The notes below the pieces were generated by a model that saw nothing but the letters and a program-made list of their open reading frames with translations, had not been told where the DNA came from and searched no databases. Position numbers and translations under genes: made by a program. This document shows, in pieces, positions 56,039 through 64,000 of a stretch of 64,000 nt of DNA (positions are counted from its first letter, which is position 1; every line of letters begins with the position of its first letter). Source of the stretch: Galbitalea soli (lineage in GTDB: Bacteria > Actinomycetota > Actinomycetes > Actinomycetales > Microbacteriaceae); assembly GCF_010686725.1 (NCBI RefSeq), contig NZ_JAAGWZ010000002.1, positions 248,001 through 312,000 of the forward strand, read 5' to 3'.

Positions 56039-56413
56039 GTGCCCACCATTCAGCAGTTGGTGCGGAAGGGCCGCAGCGCGAAGGTCGTCAAGACCAAGGC
56101 GCCCGCCCTGAAGTCCAACCCCCAGCAGCGCGGCGTCTGCACGCGCGTCTACACGACCACCCCGAAGAAGCCGAACTCGGCCCTTCGCAAGGTGGCTCGC
56201 GTCAAGCTTTCCAACGGTACCGAGGTCACGGCGTACATCCCGGGCGAGGGCCACAACCTGCAGGAGCACTCGATGGTGCTCGTCCGCGGTGGTCGTGTGA
56301 AGGACCTCCCCGGTGTGCGCTACAAGATCGTGCGCGGCGCGCTCGACACCCAGGCAGTGAAGAATCGTAAGCAGGCCCGGAGCCGCTACGGAGCGAAGAT
56401 GGACAAGAAGTAA
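56039..56413 (+). CDS. rpsL: 30S ribosomal protein S12
   Basis: S12 (124 residues), part of the decoding centre. The universal [18 protein letters not shown] carries the wild-type Lys at the streptomycin-resistance position, and [32 protein letters not shown] is intact, so the gene looks streptomycin-sensitive. GTG start with AAGGAG upstream. Its stop precedes rpsG with a 1-nt overlap. Confidence 0.97.
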   Translation: MPTIQQLVRKGRSAKVVKTKAPALKSNPQQRGVCTRVYTTTPKKPNSALRKVARVKLSNGTEVTAYIPGEGHNLQEHSMVLVRGGRVKDLPGVRYKIVRGALDTQAVKNRKQARSRYGAKMDKK

Positions 56414-56883
56414 TGCCACGTAAAGGACCAGCACCGAAGCGTCCCGTAGTTGCGGACCCGGTCTACGGAGCCCCCATCGTCAGCCAGCTCGTCAACAAGA
56501 TCCTTCTTGACGGCAAGAAGGGTCTCGCCGAGCGCATCGTCTATGGCGCACTCGAGGGCGTGTCGGCCAAGAACGGCCAGGATGCGGTCGTCACCCTGAA
56601 GAAGGCCCTCGACAACGTGCGCCCGACCCTCGAGGTCAAGTCGCGCCGCGTCGGTGGATCGACCTACCAGGTGCCCGTCGAGGTCAAGCCTCACCGCGCC
56701 AACACCCTCGCCCTCCGCTGGCTCACCAGCTACGCCAAGGCCCGCCGCGAGAAGACGATGACCGAGCGTCTCACCAACGAGATCCTCGACGCGTCGAACG
56801 GACTCGGCGCCGCCGTCAAGCGTCGCGAGGACACCCACAAGATGGCTGAGTCGAACAAGGCATTCGCGCACTACCGGTGGTGA
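56413..56883 (+). CDS. rpsG: 30S ribosomal protein S7
   Basis: S7 (156 residues) binds the 3' domain of 16S rRNA and nucleates head assembly of the small subunit. The sequence is typical from [19 protein letters not shown] through [11 protein letters not shown] to [18 protein letters not shown]. It is coupled to rpsL and separated from fusA by 95 nt that contain a strong hairpin. Confidence 0.97.
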   Translation: MPRKGPAPKRPVVADPVYGAPIVSQLVNKILLDGKKGLAERIVYGALEGVSAKNGQDAVVTLKKALDNVRPTLEVKSRRVGGSTYQVPVEVKPHRANTLALRWLTSYAKARREKTMTERLTNEILDASNGLGAAVKRREDTHKMAESNKAFAHYRW

Positions 56884-56899
56884 CCCGCCCGGCGATGTC

Positions 56900-56930
56900 C
56901 ACGGCGCGGCCCCTCACGGGCCGCGCCGTG
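56900..56930 (+). terminator. 13-bp hairpin between rpsG and fusA
   Basis: CACGGCGCGGCCC (56900-56912) and GGGCCGCGCCGTG (56918-56930) form a perfect 13-bp stem with a 5-nt loop. No T-tract follows. It may limit read-through or protect the rpsLG message. Confidence 0.6.
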
Positions 56931-56978
56931 CGCTCGGCACCCACACCACACGTCAAACTTCCAAAGTAAGGAACCCCC

Positions 56979-59093
56979 GTGGCACAAGACGTGCTCACCG
57001 ACCTGAACAAGGTCCGCAACATCGGCATCATGGCGCACATCGATGCCGGCAAGACCACCACCACCGAGCGCATCCTCTTCTACACGGGCATCACCCACAA
57101 GATCGGTGAGGTGCACGACGGCGCCGCGACGATGGACTGGATGGCGCAGGAGCAGGAGCGCGGCATCACGATCACGTCCGCTGCGACGACCTGTTTCTGG
57201 AACAAGCACCAGATCAACATCATCGACACCCCCGGGCACGTCGACTTCACGGTCGAGGTGGAGCGCTCGCTCCGCGTCCTCGACGGTGCCGTCGCGGTGT
57301 TCGACGGCAAGGAGGGCGTCGAGCCCCAGTCCGAGACGGTGTGGCGTCAGGCCGACAAGTACGACGTGCCCCGCATCTGCTTCGTCAACAAGATGGACAA
57401 GCTCGGCGCCGATTTCTACTTCACGGTCGACACCATCATCAAGCGCCTCGGCGCCAAGCCGCTCGTCATCCAGCTCCCCATCGGGTTCGAGAACACCTTC
57501 GAGGGTGTCGTCGACCTGGTCGAGATGCGCGCGCTGACCTGGCGCGGCGACTCCAAGGGTGACGTCGAGATGGGTGCCAAGTACACCATCGAGGAGATCC
57601 CGGCCGACCTCGTCGAGAAGGCGGCGGAGTACCGCCAGATCCTGCTCGAGACCGTCGCCGAGACCGACGACGTGCTGCTCGAGAAGTTCTTCGGCGGCGA
57701 GGAGCTGACCGTCGCCGAGATCAAGGGCGCGATCCGCAAGCTCACTGTTGCCAGCGAGATCTACCCCGTGCTCTGCGGCTCCGCGTTCAAGAACCGCGGC
57801 GTGCAGCCGATGCTGGATGCGGTGGTCGACTACCTGCCGAGCCCGCTCGACGTGCCCGCGGTCGAGGGTCACGACGTGCGTGACGAGGAGAAGGTCATCG
57901 AGCGCCACCCGGTGTCGAGCGACCCCTTCGCCGCACTGGCCTTCAAGGTCGCCGTGCACCCCTTCTTCGGTCGCCTCACCTACGTCCGGGTCTACTCCGG
58001 CGAGGTCGAGTCCGGCGCCCAGGTCGTCAACGCGACGAAGGGCAAGAAGGAGCGCATCGGCAAGATCTTCCAGATGCACGCCAACAAGGAGAACCCGGTC
58101 ACGGCGATGAGCGCCGGCCACATCTACGCGGTCATCGGCCTGAAGGACACCACCACCGGTGACACCCTCTCCGACCCCGCGCAGCAGGTCGTCCTCGAGT
58201 CGATGACGTTCCCGGAGCCCGTAATCGAGGTCGCGATCGAGCCGAAGACCAAGGCCGACCAGGAGAAGCTGGGCATCGCGATCCAGAAGCTCGCTGAAGA
58301 GGACCCGACCTTCCGCACGGAGCAGAACCAGGACACCGGCCAGACGGTCATCAAGGGAATGGGCGAGCTTCACCTCGACATCCTCGTCGACCGCATGAAG
58401 CGCGAGTTCAACGTCGAGGCGAACGTCGGCAAGCCCCAGGTGGCCTACCGCGAGACGATCCGCCGCGTCGTGGAGAAGCACGACTACACGCACAAGAAGC
58501 AGACGGGTGGCTCCGGCCAGTTCGCGAAGGTGCAGATCTCGCTCGAGCCGCTGGAGATCACGGCCGAGAAGATCTACGAGTTCGAGAACAAGGTCACGGG
58601 TGGTCGCGTTCCGCGCGAGTACATCCCGTCGGTCGACGCGGGAATCCAAGACGCGCTGCACGTCGGCGTTCTCGCCGGATACCCCATGGTGGGTGTCAAG
58701 GCGATCCTGCTCGACGGTGCCGCCCACGATGTCGACTCGTCTGAGATGGCCTTCAAGATCGCCGGCTCGATGGCCTTCAAGGAGGCCGCTCGCAAGGCCG
58801 GACCCGTTCTGCTCGAGCCGCTGATGGCCGTCGAGGTGCGCACGCCCGAGGAGTACATGGGCGACGTCATCGGCGACCTGAACTCGCGTCGCGGTCAGAT
58901 CCAGAGCATGGATGATGCGACCGGCGTCAAGGTCGTTCGCGCCAACGTGCCGCTGTCGGAGATGTTCGGCTACGTGGGTGACCTGAGGTCGAAGACCTCG
59001 GGCCGCGCCGTGTACTCGATGACCTTCGAGTCCTACGCTGAGGTCCCGAAGGCAGTCGCCGACGAGATCATCCAGAAGAACAAGGGCGAGTAG
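56979..59093 (+). CDS. fusA: elongation factor G
   Basis: EF-G (704 residues), the translocase GTPase. G1 is [20 protein letters not shown], the switch I region [13 protein letters not shown]3 DTPGHVDF and G4 [10 protein letters not shown]. Domains II-V follow with normal spacing, including [18 protein letters not shown] and the C-terminal [25 protein letters not shown] start after TAAGGA. The position in the str operon is conserved. Confidence 0.97.
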   Translation: MAQDVLTDLNKVRNIGIMAHIDAGKTTTTERILFYTGITHKIGEVHDGAATMDWMAQEQERGITITSAATTCFWNKHQINIIDTPGHVDFTVEVERSLRVLDGAVAVFDGKEGVEPQSETVWRQADKYDVPRICFVNKMDKLGADFYFTVDTIIKRLGAKPLVIQLPIGFENTFEGVVDLVEMRALTWRGDSKGDVEMGAKYTIEEIPADLVEKAAEYRQILLETVAETDDVLLEKFFGGEELTVAEIKGAIRKLTVASEIYPVLCGSAFKNRGVQPMLDAVVDYLPSPLDVPAVEGHDVRDEEKVIERHPVSSDPFAALAFKVAVHPFFGRLTYVRVYSGEVESGAQVVNATKGKKERIGKIFQMHANKENPVTAMSAGHIYAVIGLKDTTTGDTLSDPAQQVVLESMTFPEPVIEVAIEPKTKADQEKLGIAIQKLAEEDPTFRTEQNQDTGQTVIKGMGELHLDILVDRMKREFNVEANVGKPQVAYRETIRRVVEKHDYTHKKQTGGSGQFAKVQISLEPLEITAEKIYEFENKVTGGRVPREYIPSVDAGIQDALHVGVLAGYPMVGVKAILLDGAAHDVDSSEMAFKIAGSMAFKEAARKAGPVLLEPLMAVEVRTPEEYMGDVIGDLNSRRGQIQSMDDATGVKVVRANVPLSEMFGYVGDLRSKTSGRAVYSMTFESYAEVPKAVADEIIQKNKGE

Positions 59094-59106
59094 ACACACT
59101 GCTCGT

Positions 59107-59143
59107 CGGTGGGGCGCCGTCGCGTGCGGCGTCGCCCCGCCGG
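59107..59143 (+). other. GC-rich hairpin between fusA and tuf
   Basis: The GGGGCG and CGCCCC arms, extended by CGG/CCG on both sides, fold into an imperfect stem 14 nt after the fusA stop. It lies upstream of a possible tuf-specific -10 (TAACAT, 59194-59199) and could separate the two genes' expression. Confidence 0.4.
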
Positions 59144-59271
59144 ATCCCTCCCCTGTGGGGGGACCCTGACAACGAAGGCTCACCGAGCCCGAGTAACATA
59201 ACAACACACCAATAACGCAGGCATCCGAAAACCGTCGGATGCTCGCACCAGAGTCCTGAGGAGGACCCACT

Positions 59272-60465
<1,194 letters not shown>

Positions 60466-60481
60466 TTCAGTAGCACCGTCG

Positions 60482-60513
60482 AACAGGGTCGGGCCTTCGG
60501 GTCCGGCCCTGTT
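60482..60513 (+). terminator. tuf terminator
   Basis: AACAGGG with CCCTGTT encloses an inner stem (TCGGGCC/GGTCCGG) closed by a TTCG tetraloop, about 14 bp in total with two G-T pairs, 16 nt after the tuf stop. It ends in TTCTG. Confidence 0.85.
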
Positions 60514-60572
60514 CTGCGTCTGGGGCCTCTGCCCCGGCCGCGCAAGCCCTGCCGGTGCGGGGCGGGCGCTGA

Positions 60573-60578
60573 TAGACC
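60573..60578 (+). promoter_or_regulatory. -10-like element (TAGACC) before topoisomerase IB gene
   Basis: TAGACC lies 6 nt before the ATG at 60585, the same distance as the other apparently leaderless genes here. It departs from TANNNT at the last base. Confidence 0.3.
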
Positions 60579-60584
60579 TGAGGC

Positions 60585-61550
60585 ATGCCCCGATTGCGCC
60601 GAAGCGACTCCACCGGTCCCGGCTATGCCCGGGTTCGCGCGGGGCGCGGGTTCTCCTACCGCGACCAGAACGGGGTCACCGTCGGCGACCCGCAGCTCCG
60701 CGCGCGACTGGACGCCCTGGCCATCCCGCCCGCCTGGACGGAGGTGTGGATCGCTCCGCACGCGAACGGCCACATTCAGGCGACCGGGATCGATGCGGCG
60801 GGTCGGCGGCAGTACCTCTACCATCCGAGTTGGCGCGAGCAGAAGGACCGGCTGAAGTTCGACCGCGCCCTCGCCCTCGCGGAGTCGCTGCCCACCGCGC
60901 GCCGACAGGTGACGATCGCCTTGCGCGCGGATGACCTCTCCCGCGAGTGGGCGCTCGCCGCGGGGTTCCGCATGCTCGACTCCGGCCACCTGCGGGTCGG
61001 CTCCGAGCGCTATGCCGAGTTGCACGGCTCCTTCGGCCTCACCACGCTCCTGTGCGCGCACGCCCAGCTCAGCGGCGACACCGTCCGTCTTCGATTCCCC
61101 GCGAAGAGCGGACAGAGCTGGGAGAGCGAGCTCGCCGATCCCGACCTCGCCGCCGCGCTTCGACGCATGAAGTCGCGCGGTGGGCGGGCGCGACTGCTCG
61201 CCCACCGTGATGCGCGGGGCTGGCATCCGATCGCCGCCGCCGAGCTCAACGGCTACGTTCGCGAGCGGACGGGCGGCGATTTCAGCGCCAAGGATTTCCG
61301 CACCCTGCACGGCACGGTCGCGGCGGCCGTCAGTCTCGCGCGCAGCGACGCGTCGACCCGCACGGCCCGTCGTCGCGCGGTGGCACAGGCGATGCGCGAC
61401 GCCGCCGCGGTGCTGGGCAACACCCCAGCGATCGCACGTTCCAGCTACGTCGACCCGCGGGTCGTCGACGAGTTCGAACACGGGCGGATGATCGACCGCA
61501 CGCGTCTCGCCGCCGCCGAGTCGGAGCTCCGCGCCCTGCTCTACCACTGA
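60585..61550 (+). CDS. DNA topoisomerase IB
   Basis: A 321-residue eukaryote/poxvirus-type topoisomerase IB that relaxes supercoils through a 3'-phosphotyrosyl intermediate. The N-terminal domain (GFSYRDQNGVTVGDPQLRARLDALAIPPAWTEVWIAPHANGHIQATGIDAAGRRQYLYH) is typical of bacterial members. Catalytic residues include Arg in FRMLDSGHLRVGSERY, Lys/Arg in SAKDFRTLHGT and the nucleophile Tyr288 in SSYVDPRVV. Bacterial homologues are scattered and thought to be of viral or horizontal origin. It stands alone between tuf and the secreted protein gene. Confidence 0.92.
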   Translation: MPRLRRSDSTGPGYARVRAGRGFSYRDQNGVTVGDPQLRARLDALAIPPAWTEVWIAPHANGHIQATGIDAAGRRQYLYHPSWREQKDRLKFDRALALAESLPTARRQVTIALRADDLSREWALAAGFRMLDSGHLRVGSERYAELHGSFGLTTLLCAHAQLSGDTVRLRFPAKSGQSWESELADPDLAAALRRMKSRGGRARLLAHRDARGWHPIAAAELNGYVRERTGGDFSAKDFRTLHGTVAAAVSLARSDASTRTARRRAVAQAMRDAAAVLGNTPAIARSSYVDPRVVDEFEHGRMIDRTRLAAAESELRALLYH

Positions 61551-61736
61551 GAGAGGTCGAGACCCCGCCCCCAGAGCCCTCTCGCCCCGCCCTCGTGTCC
61601 AGATCGTGATTGGAACGTGCACATTGGCTCTGGCGCGGGAGGAGAGGCCGCAGTACAGTCACGACAACAAGCAATACTCGACATTCCCCTAGCGAGTTGA
61701 AACCCGACCTGCTTCTTCATCCCGAAAGAGGCCACC

Positions 61737-64000
61737 TTGTTCCTGCCTGCCCGTCGTGCCCCCTCCCGCCGCGCCACCGTGACCGACGCCGCTGCCCGCC
61801 GCGCCCCCGCGCCCGACATCGCACCCGACACCGATCCCGGCACCGCCGCCCGCCGCGCCCGCGTCCGCCCGGCCGTCGGCGTCGGAGTCGCGATCGCCGC
61901 TCTCATGGCCGCGCTCCTCACGCCCCCCGCTGTTGCGGTCGCCGACACCGCGCCGGCCAAGGCGGGCGAACCCGCCTCGGTCTCCACCGACCCCCTGCCC
62001 ACCACGCAGATCGACGGAGTCGTCTGGTCTCAGATCGTCATCGGCAACACGGTCTACGCGGGCGGCCAGTTCACGACCGCGCGCCCGGCGGGTGCGGCCC
62101 CCGGCACCAACACCTCTCCCCGCTACAACCTCCTGGCCTACAACCTCAGCACCGGCGTGCTCGTCTCGTCCTTCGCCCCGAACGTCAACGGGGTGGTGAA
62201 GTCTCTCGCCGCCTCGCCCGACGGCACCCGACTGTACGTCGGCGGTCTGTTCACCCAGATCAACGGTCTCGCGCGGTATCGCCTCGCGGCCTTCGACGTG
62301 GCCTCGGGCACGCTCATCCCGGGCTTCGTCCCTAAGCCCAACTACCGCGTGAACGCGATCGTCGCCACCGCCGACACCGTCTACTTCGGCGGTTCCTTCA
62401 GCTCCGTGGGCTCCGTGGCGCGAGCCAACGCCGCGGCGGTCAGCGCGGCAACCGGGGCACTCCTCCCGTGGGCGCCGGTCGCCGCGGGCGGCGGCGTCAA
62501 CGCCATGGTGCTGTCTCCCGATGGCACCAAGATGGCACTCGGCGGCGCCTTCACCACTCTCAACGGGTCCGCCAATCCTGGCTATGGACTCGGCATGGCC
62601 TCCGTGCTCGATACCGGTACCACCGTGCTGCCGTTCCTCGTCAACTCGCTCATCCGAAATGCCGGAGCCAACGCCGCGATCGAATCCCTCGTGTCGGATG
62701 GCACGAGCCTCTACGGCTCCGCCTATGTGTTCGGATCCGGCGGCAATCTGGAGGGCTCCTTCCGGGCCAGCTGGGTCGACGGCTCGCTCATCTGGGTCGA
62801 GGACTGCCACGGCGACACTTACTCGGTGTTCGCGACCAGCGGTCTCGAGTACATCGCGGGGCACCCGCACATGTGCAACAACATCAGCGGCTTCCCCGAG
62901 GTCTCGCCCCGCGTCAATCGCCGCGGCATCGCCTTCACGAGCTATGCCGACGGCGTGGTGAAACACAACGTCAACAGTGGCTACTACGACTTCGGCGGCA
63001 ATCCCAAGCCCGATGAGATCAACTGGTTCCCCGACATCAATTCGGGAACATTCACGGGACAGAATCAGGGCCCCTGGCACGTCACCGGCACGAGCCAGTA
63101 CGTCGTCTACGGCGGTGAGTTCACCGCGGTCAACGGCATCAAGCAGCAGGGTCTGGTGCGATTCGCGGTGAGCAGCATCGCCCCGAACAAGGATGGACCG
63201 CGGCTGAGCGGAGCCGCGTTCCCGCTCACGGCGGCCGCGCTGAGCTCGTCCAGCATCAAGCTGAGCTGGACCACGAACTGGGATCGTGACAACGAGGTGC
63301 TGAGTTACCGGATCTACCGCAGTGGCACCGCCGCGCCGATCGCCACCCTGACGAAGACCTCCCGGCTCTACCAGCTCTCCGCGATGAGCTTCACCGATAC
63401 CGGGCGCGCCGCGGGCACCAGCTACAGCTACACCGTGCAGGCGGTCGATCCCTTCGGCAACATCGCCGTCTCGGCGCCGGTCTCGGTGACCACGCTGGGA
63501 TCGGGCGGCACCAACCAGGCGCCCACGGCATCCTTCACCGCCACGGCGACCAAACTCGTGCTCGCCGTCGACGGCTCGGCGTCGAGTGACCCCGACGGCA
63601 CCATCGCGTCATACGCCTGGACCTTCGGTGACGGGGGCACGGCGACCGGGATGACCGCGAGCCACAGCTACGCGACCGCGGGCACCTACACCGTGAGCCT
63701 CACGGTGACCGACAACAACGGCGCGAAGTCGACGGCGTCGAAGAGTGTGACGGTCTCGGCCACCGCGGGGGCGACGACGGCGAGTGACACCTTCTCGCGC
63801 ACGACGAGCTCGAGCTGGGGATCCGCCGACAGCGGTGGGCCGTGGAGCCTCAGCGGCACCGCGTCGGACTTCTCCGTCAGCGGCGGGCTCGGCCGGATCA
63901 CGCTCCCCGTGGCGGGCGCATATGTGCGGGCGAACCTCGCTCAGCTGGCCTCGAACAACTCCAACGTGGTGGTGAGCACCGCCCTGGGTCAGCCGGTGGT
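61737..64000 (+). CDS. secreted PKD/FN3 protein, 3' end beyond window
   Basis: The first 754 codons of a large secreted protein. TTG at 61737 has GAAAGAGG 5 nt upstream. An Arg-rich N-terminus precedes a hydrophobic signal segment (about residues 46-66) ending in AVAVA, near residue 69. Then comes a propeller-like region with five GGxF repeats (VYAGGQFTT, LYVGGLFTQ, VYFGGSFSS, MALGGAFTT, VVYGGEFTA), a fibronectin type III domain (about 498-588) and a PKD domain (about 588-675), then the start of a further domain. Ligand is unknown; cell-surface or polysaccharide binding is plausible. The frame stays open to the window end. Confidence 0.85.
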   Translation, partial: MFLPARRAPSRRATVTDAAARRAPAPDIAPDTDPGTAARRARVRPAVGVGVAIAALMAALLTPPAVAVADTAPAKAGEPASVSTDPLPTTQIDGVVWSQIVIGNTVYAGGQFTTARPAGAAPGTNTSPRYNLLAYNLSTGVLVSSFAPNVNGVVKSLAASPDGTRLYVGGLFTQINGLARYRLAAFDVASGTLIPGFVPKPNYRVNAIVATADTVYFGGSFSSVGSVARANAAAVSAATGALLPWAPVAAGGGVNAMVLSPDGTKMALGGAFTTLNGSANPGYGLGMASVLDTGTTVLPFLVNSLIRNAGANAAIESLVSDGTSLYGSAYVFGSGGNLEGSFRASWVDGSLIWVEDCHGDTYSVFATSGLEYIAGHPHMCNNISGFPEVSPRVNRRGIAFTSYADGVVKHNVNSGYYDFGGNPKPDEINWFPDINSGTFTGQNQGPWHVTGTSQYVVYGGEFTAVNGIKQQGLVRFAVSSIAPNKDGPRLSGAAFPLTAAALSSSSIKLSWTTNWDRDNEVLSYRIYRSGTAAPIATLTKTSRLYQLSAMSFTDTGRAAGTSYSYTVQAVDPFGNIAVSAPVSVTTLGSGGTNQAPTASFTATATKLVLAVDGSASSDPDGTIASYAWTFGDGGTATGMTASHSYATAGTYTVSLTVTDNNGAKSTASKSVTVSATAGATTASDTFSRTTSSSWGSADSGGPWSLSGTASDFSVSGGLGRITLPVAGAYVRANLAQLASNNSNVVVSTALGQPV

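Noticed and set aside
59166-59199. tuf promoter CTGACA / TAACAT
   Set aside because: The -10 is good, but the spacer is 22 nt and no better -35 exists, so I do not list it as a promoter.
61624-61659. Promoter TTGGCT / TACAGT before the secreted protein gene
   Set aside because: A 24-nt spacer is too long; only the -10-like box is plausible.

Overview
The window is high-GC chromosomal DNA from a Gram-positive actinobacterium, most likely family Microbacteriaceae. The grounds are the RpoB/RpoC/EF-Tu sequences, frequent GTG and TTG starts, TANNNT-type -10 elements with several apparently leaderless genes, and the flagellar gene order. This is inferred from protein character; no database search was run.

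Layout. 1-4.8 kb holds small housekeeping or unknown genes (DUF1684, SRPBCC-like, ComB-like, DUF427, SprT-like protease, TPR protein, spermidine-synthase-like protein). 5.1-12.5 kb is rpoB-rpoC, ending in a strong terminator. 12.6-12.9 kb is a gene-free stretch with four copies of a short palindromic repeat. 12.9-41.1 kb is a nearly complete flagellar locus: fliW-flgL-flgK-flgN leftward; then rightward fliA, fliC-fliD-fliS-orf, flgB-flgC-fliEFGHIJ-(NlpC/P60 hydrolase)-fliK-flgD-flgE, flbD-motA-motB, and fliM-N-O-P-Q-R-flhB-flhA-(FlhF-like)-csrA. 41.3-54.6 kb is a monoderm type IV pilus locus (pilB, pilT, pilC, two pilins, three further prepilin-like proteins, prepilin peptidase, pilM, pilN, pilO), followed by an unknown four-helix membrane protein. 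56.0-60.5 kb is rpsL-rpsG-fusA-tuf. A topoisomerase IB gene and the 5' part of a secreted PKD/FN3 protein complete the window.

How the genes work together. About 41.6 kb of surface-motility genes lie between rpoC and rpsL. The flagellar locus carries its own sigma factor (fliA). Five of its transcription units are preceded by the same element, CTAACG-N14-GYCGAYAG, always with a 14-nt spacer. This suggests one FliA-type regulon that includes early structural and export genes as well as flagellin. FliW and CsrA are both encoded, and the flagellin leader has two GGA motifs, one in the Shine-Dalgarno, so a FliW-CsrA-flagellin switch is likely. The pilus locus has its own pilin promoters, which share sequence with each other, and strong hairpins that may set the ratio of major pilin to downstream minor pilins. 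Notable departures are a FlhF-like protein without a P-loop, a signal-less NlpC/P60 protein in the place FlgJ often occupies, FliM without the usual N-terminal CheY-binding motif, and no visible fliL, flgF/flgG, flgM, flhG or chemotaxis genes in the window.
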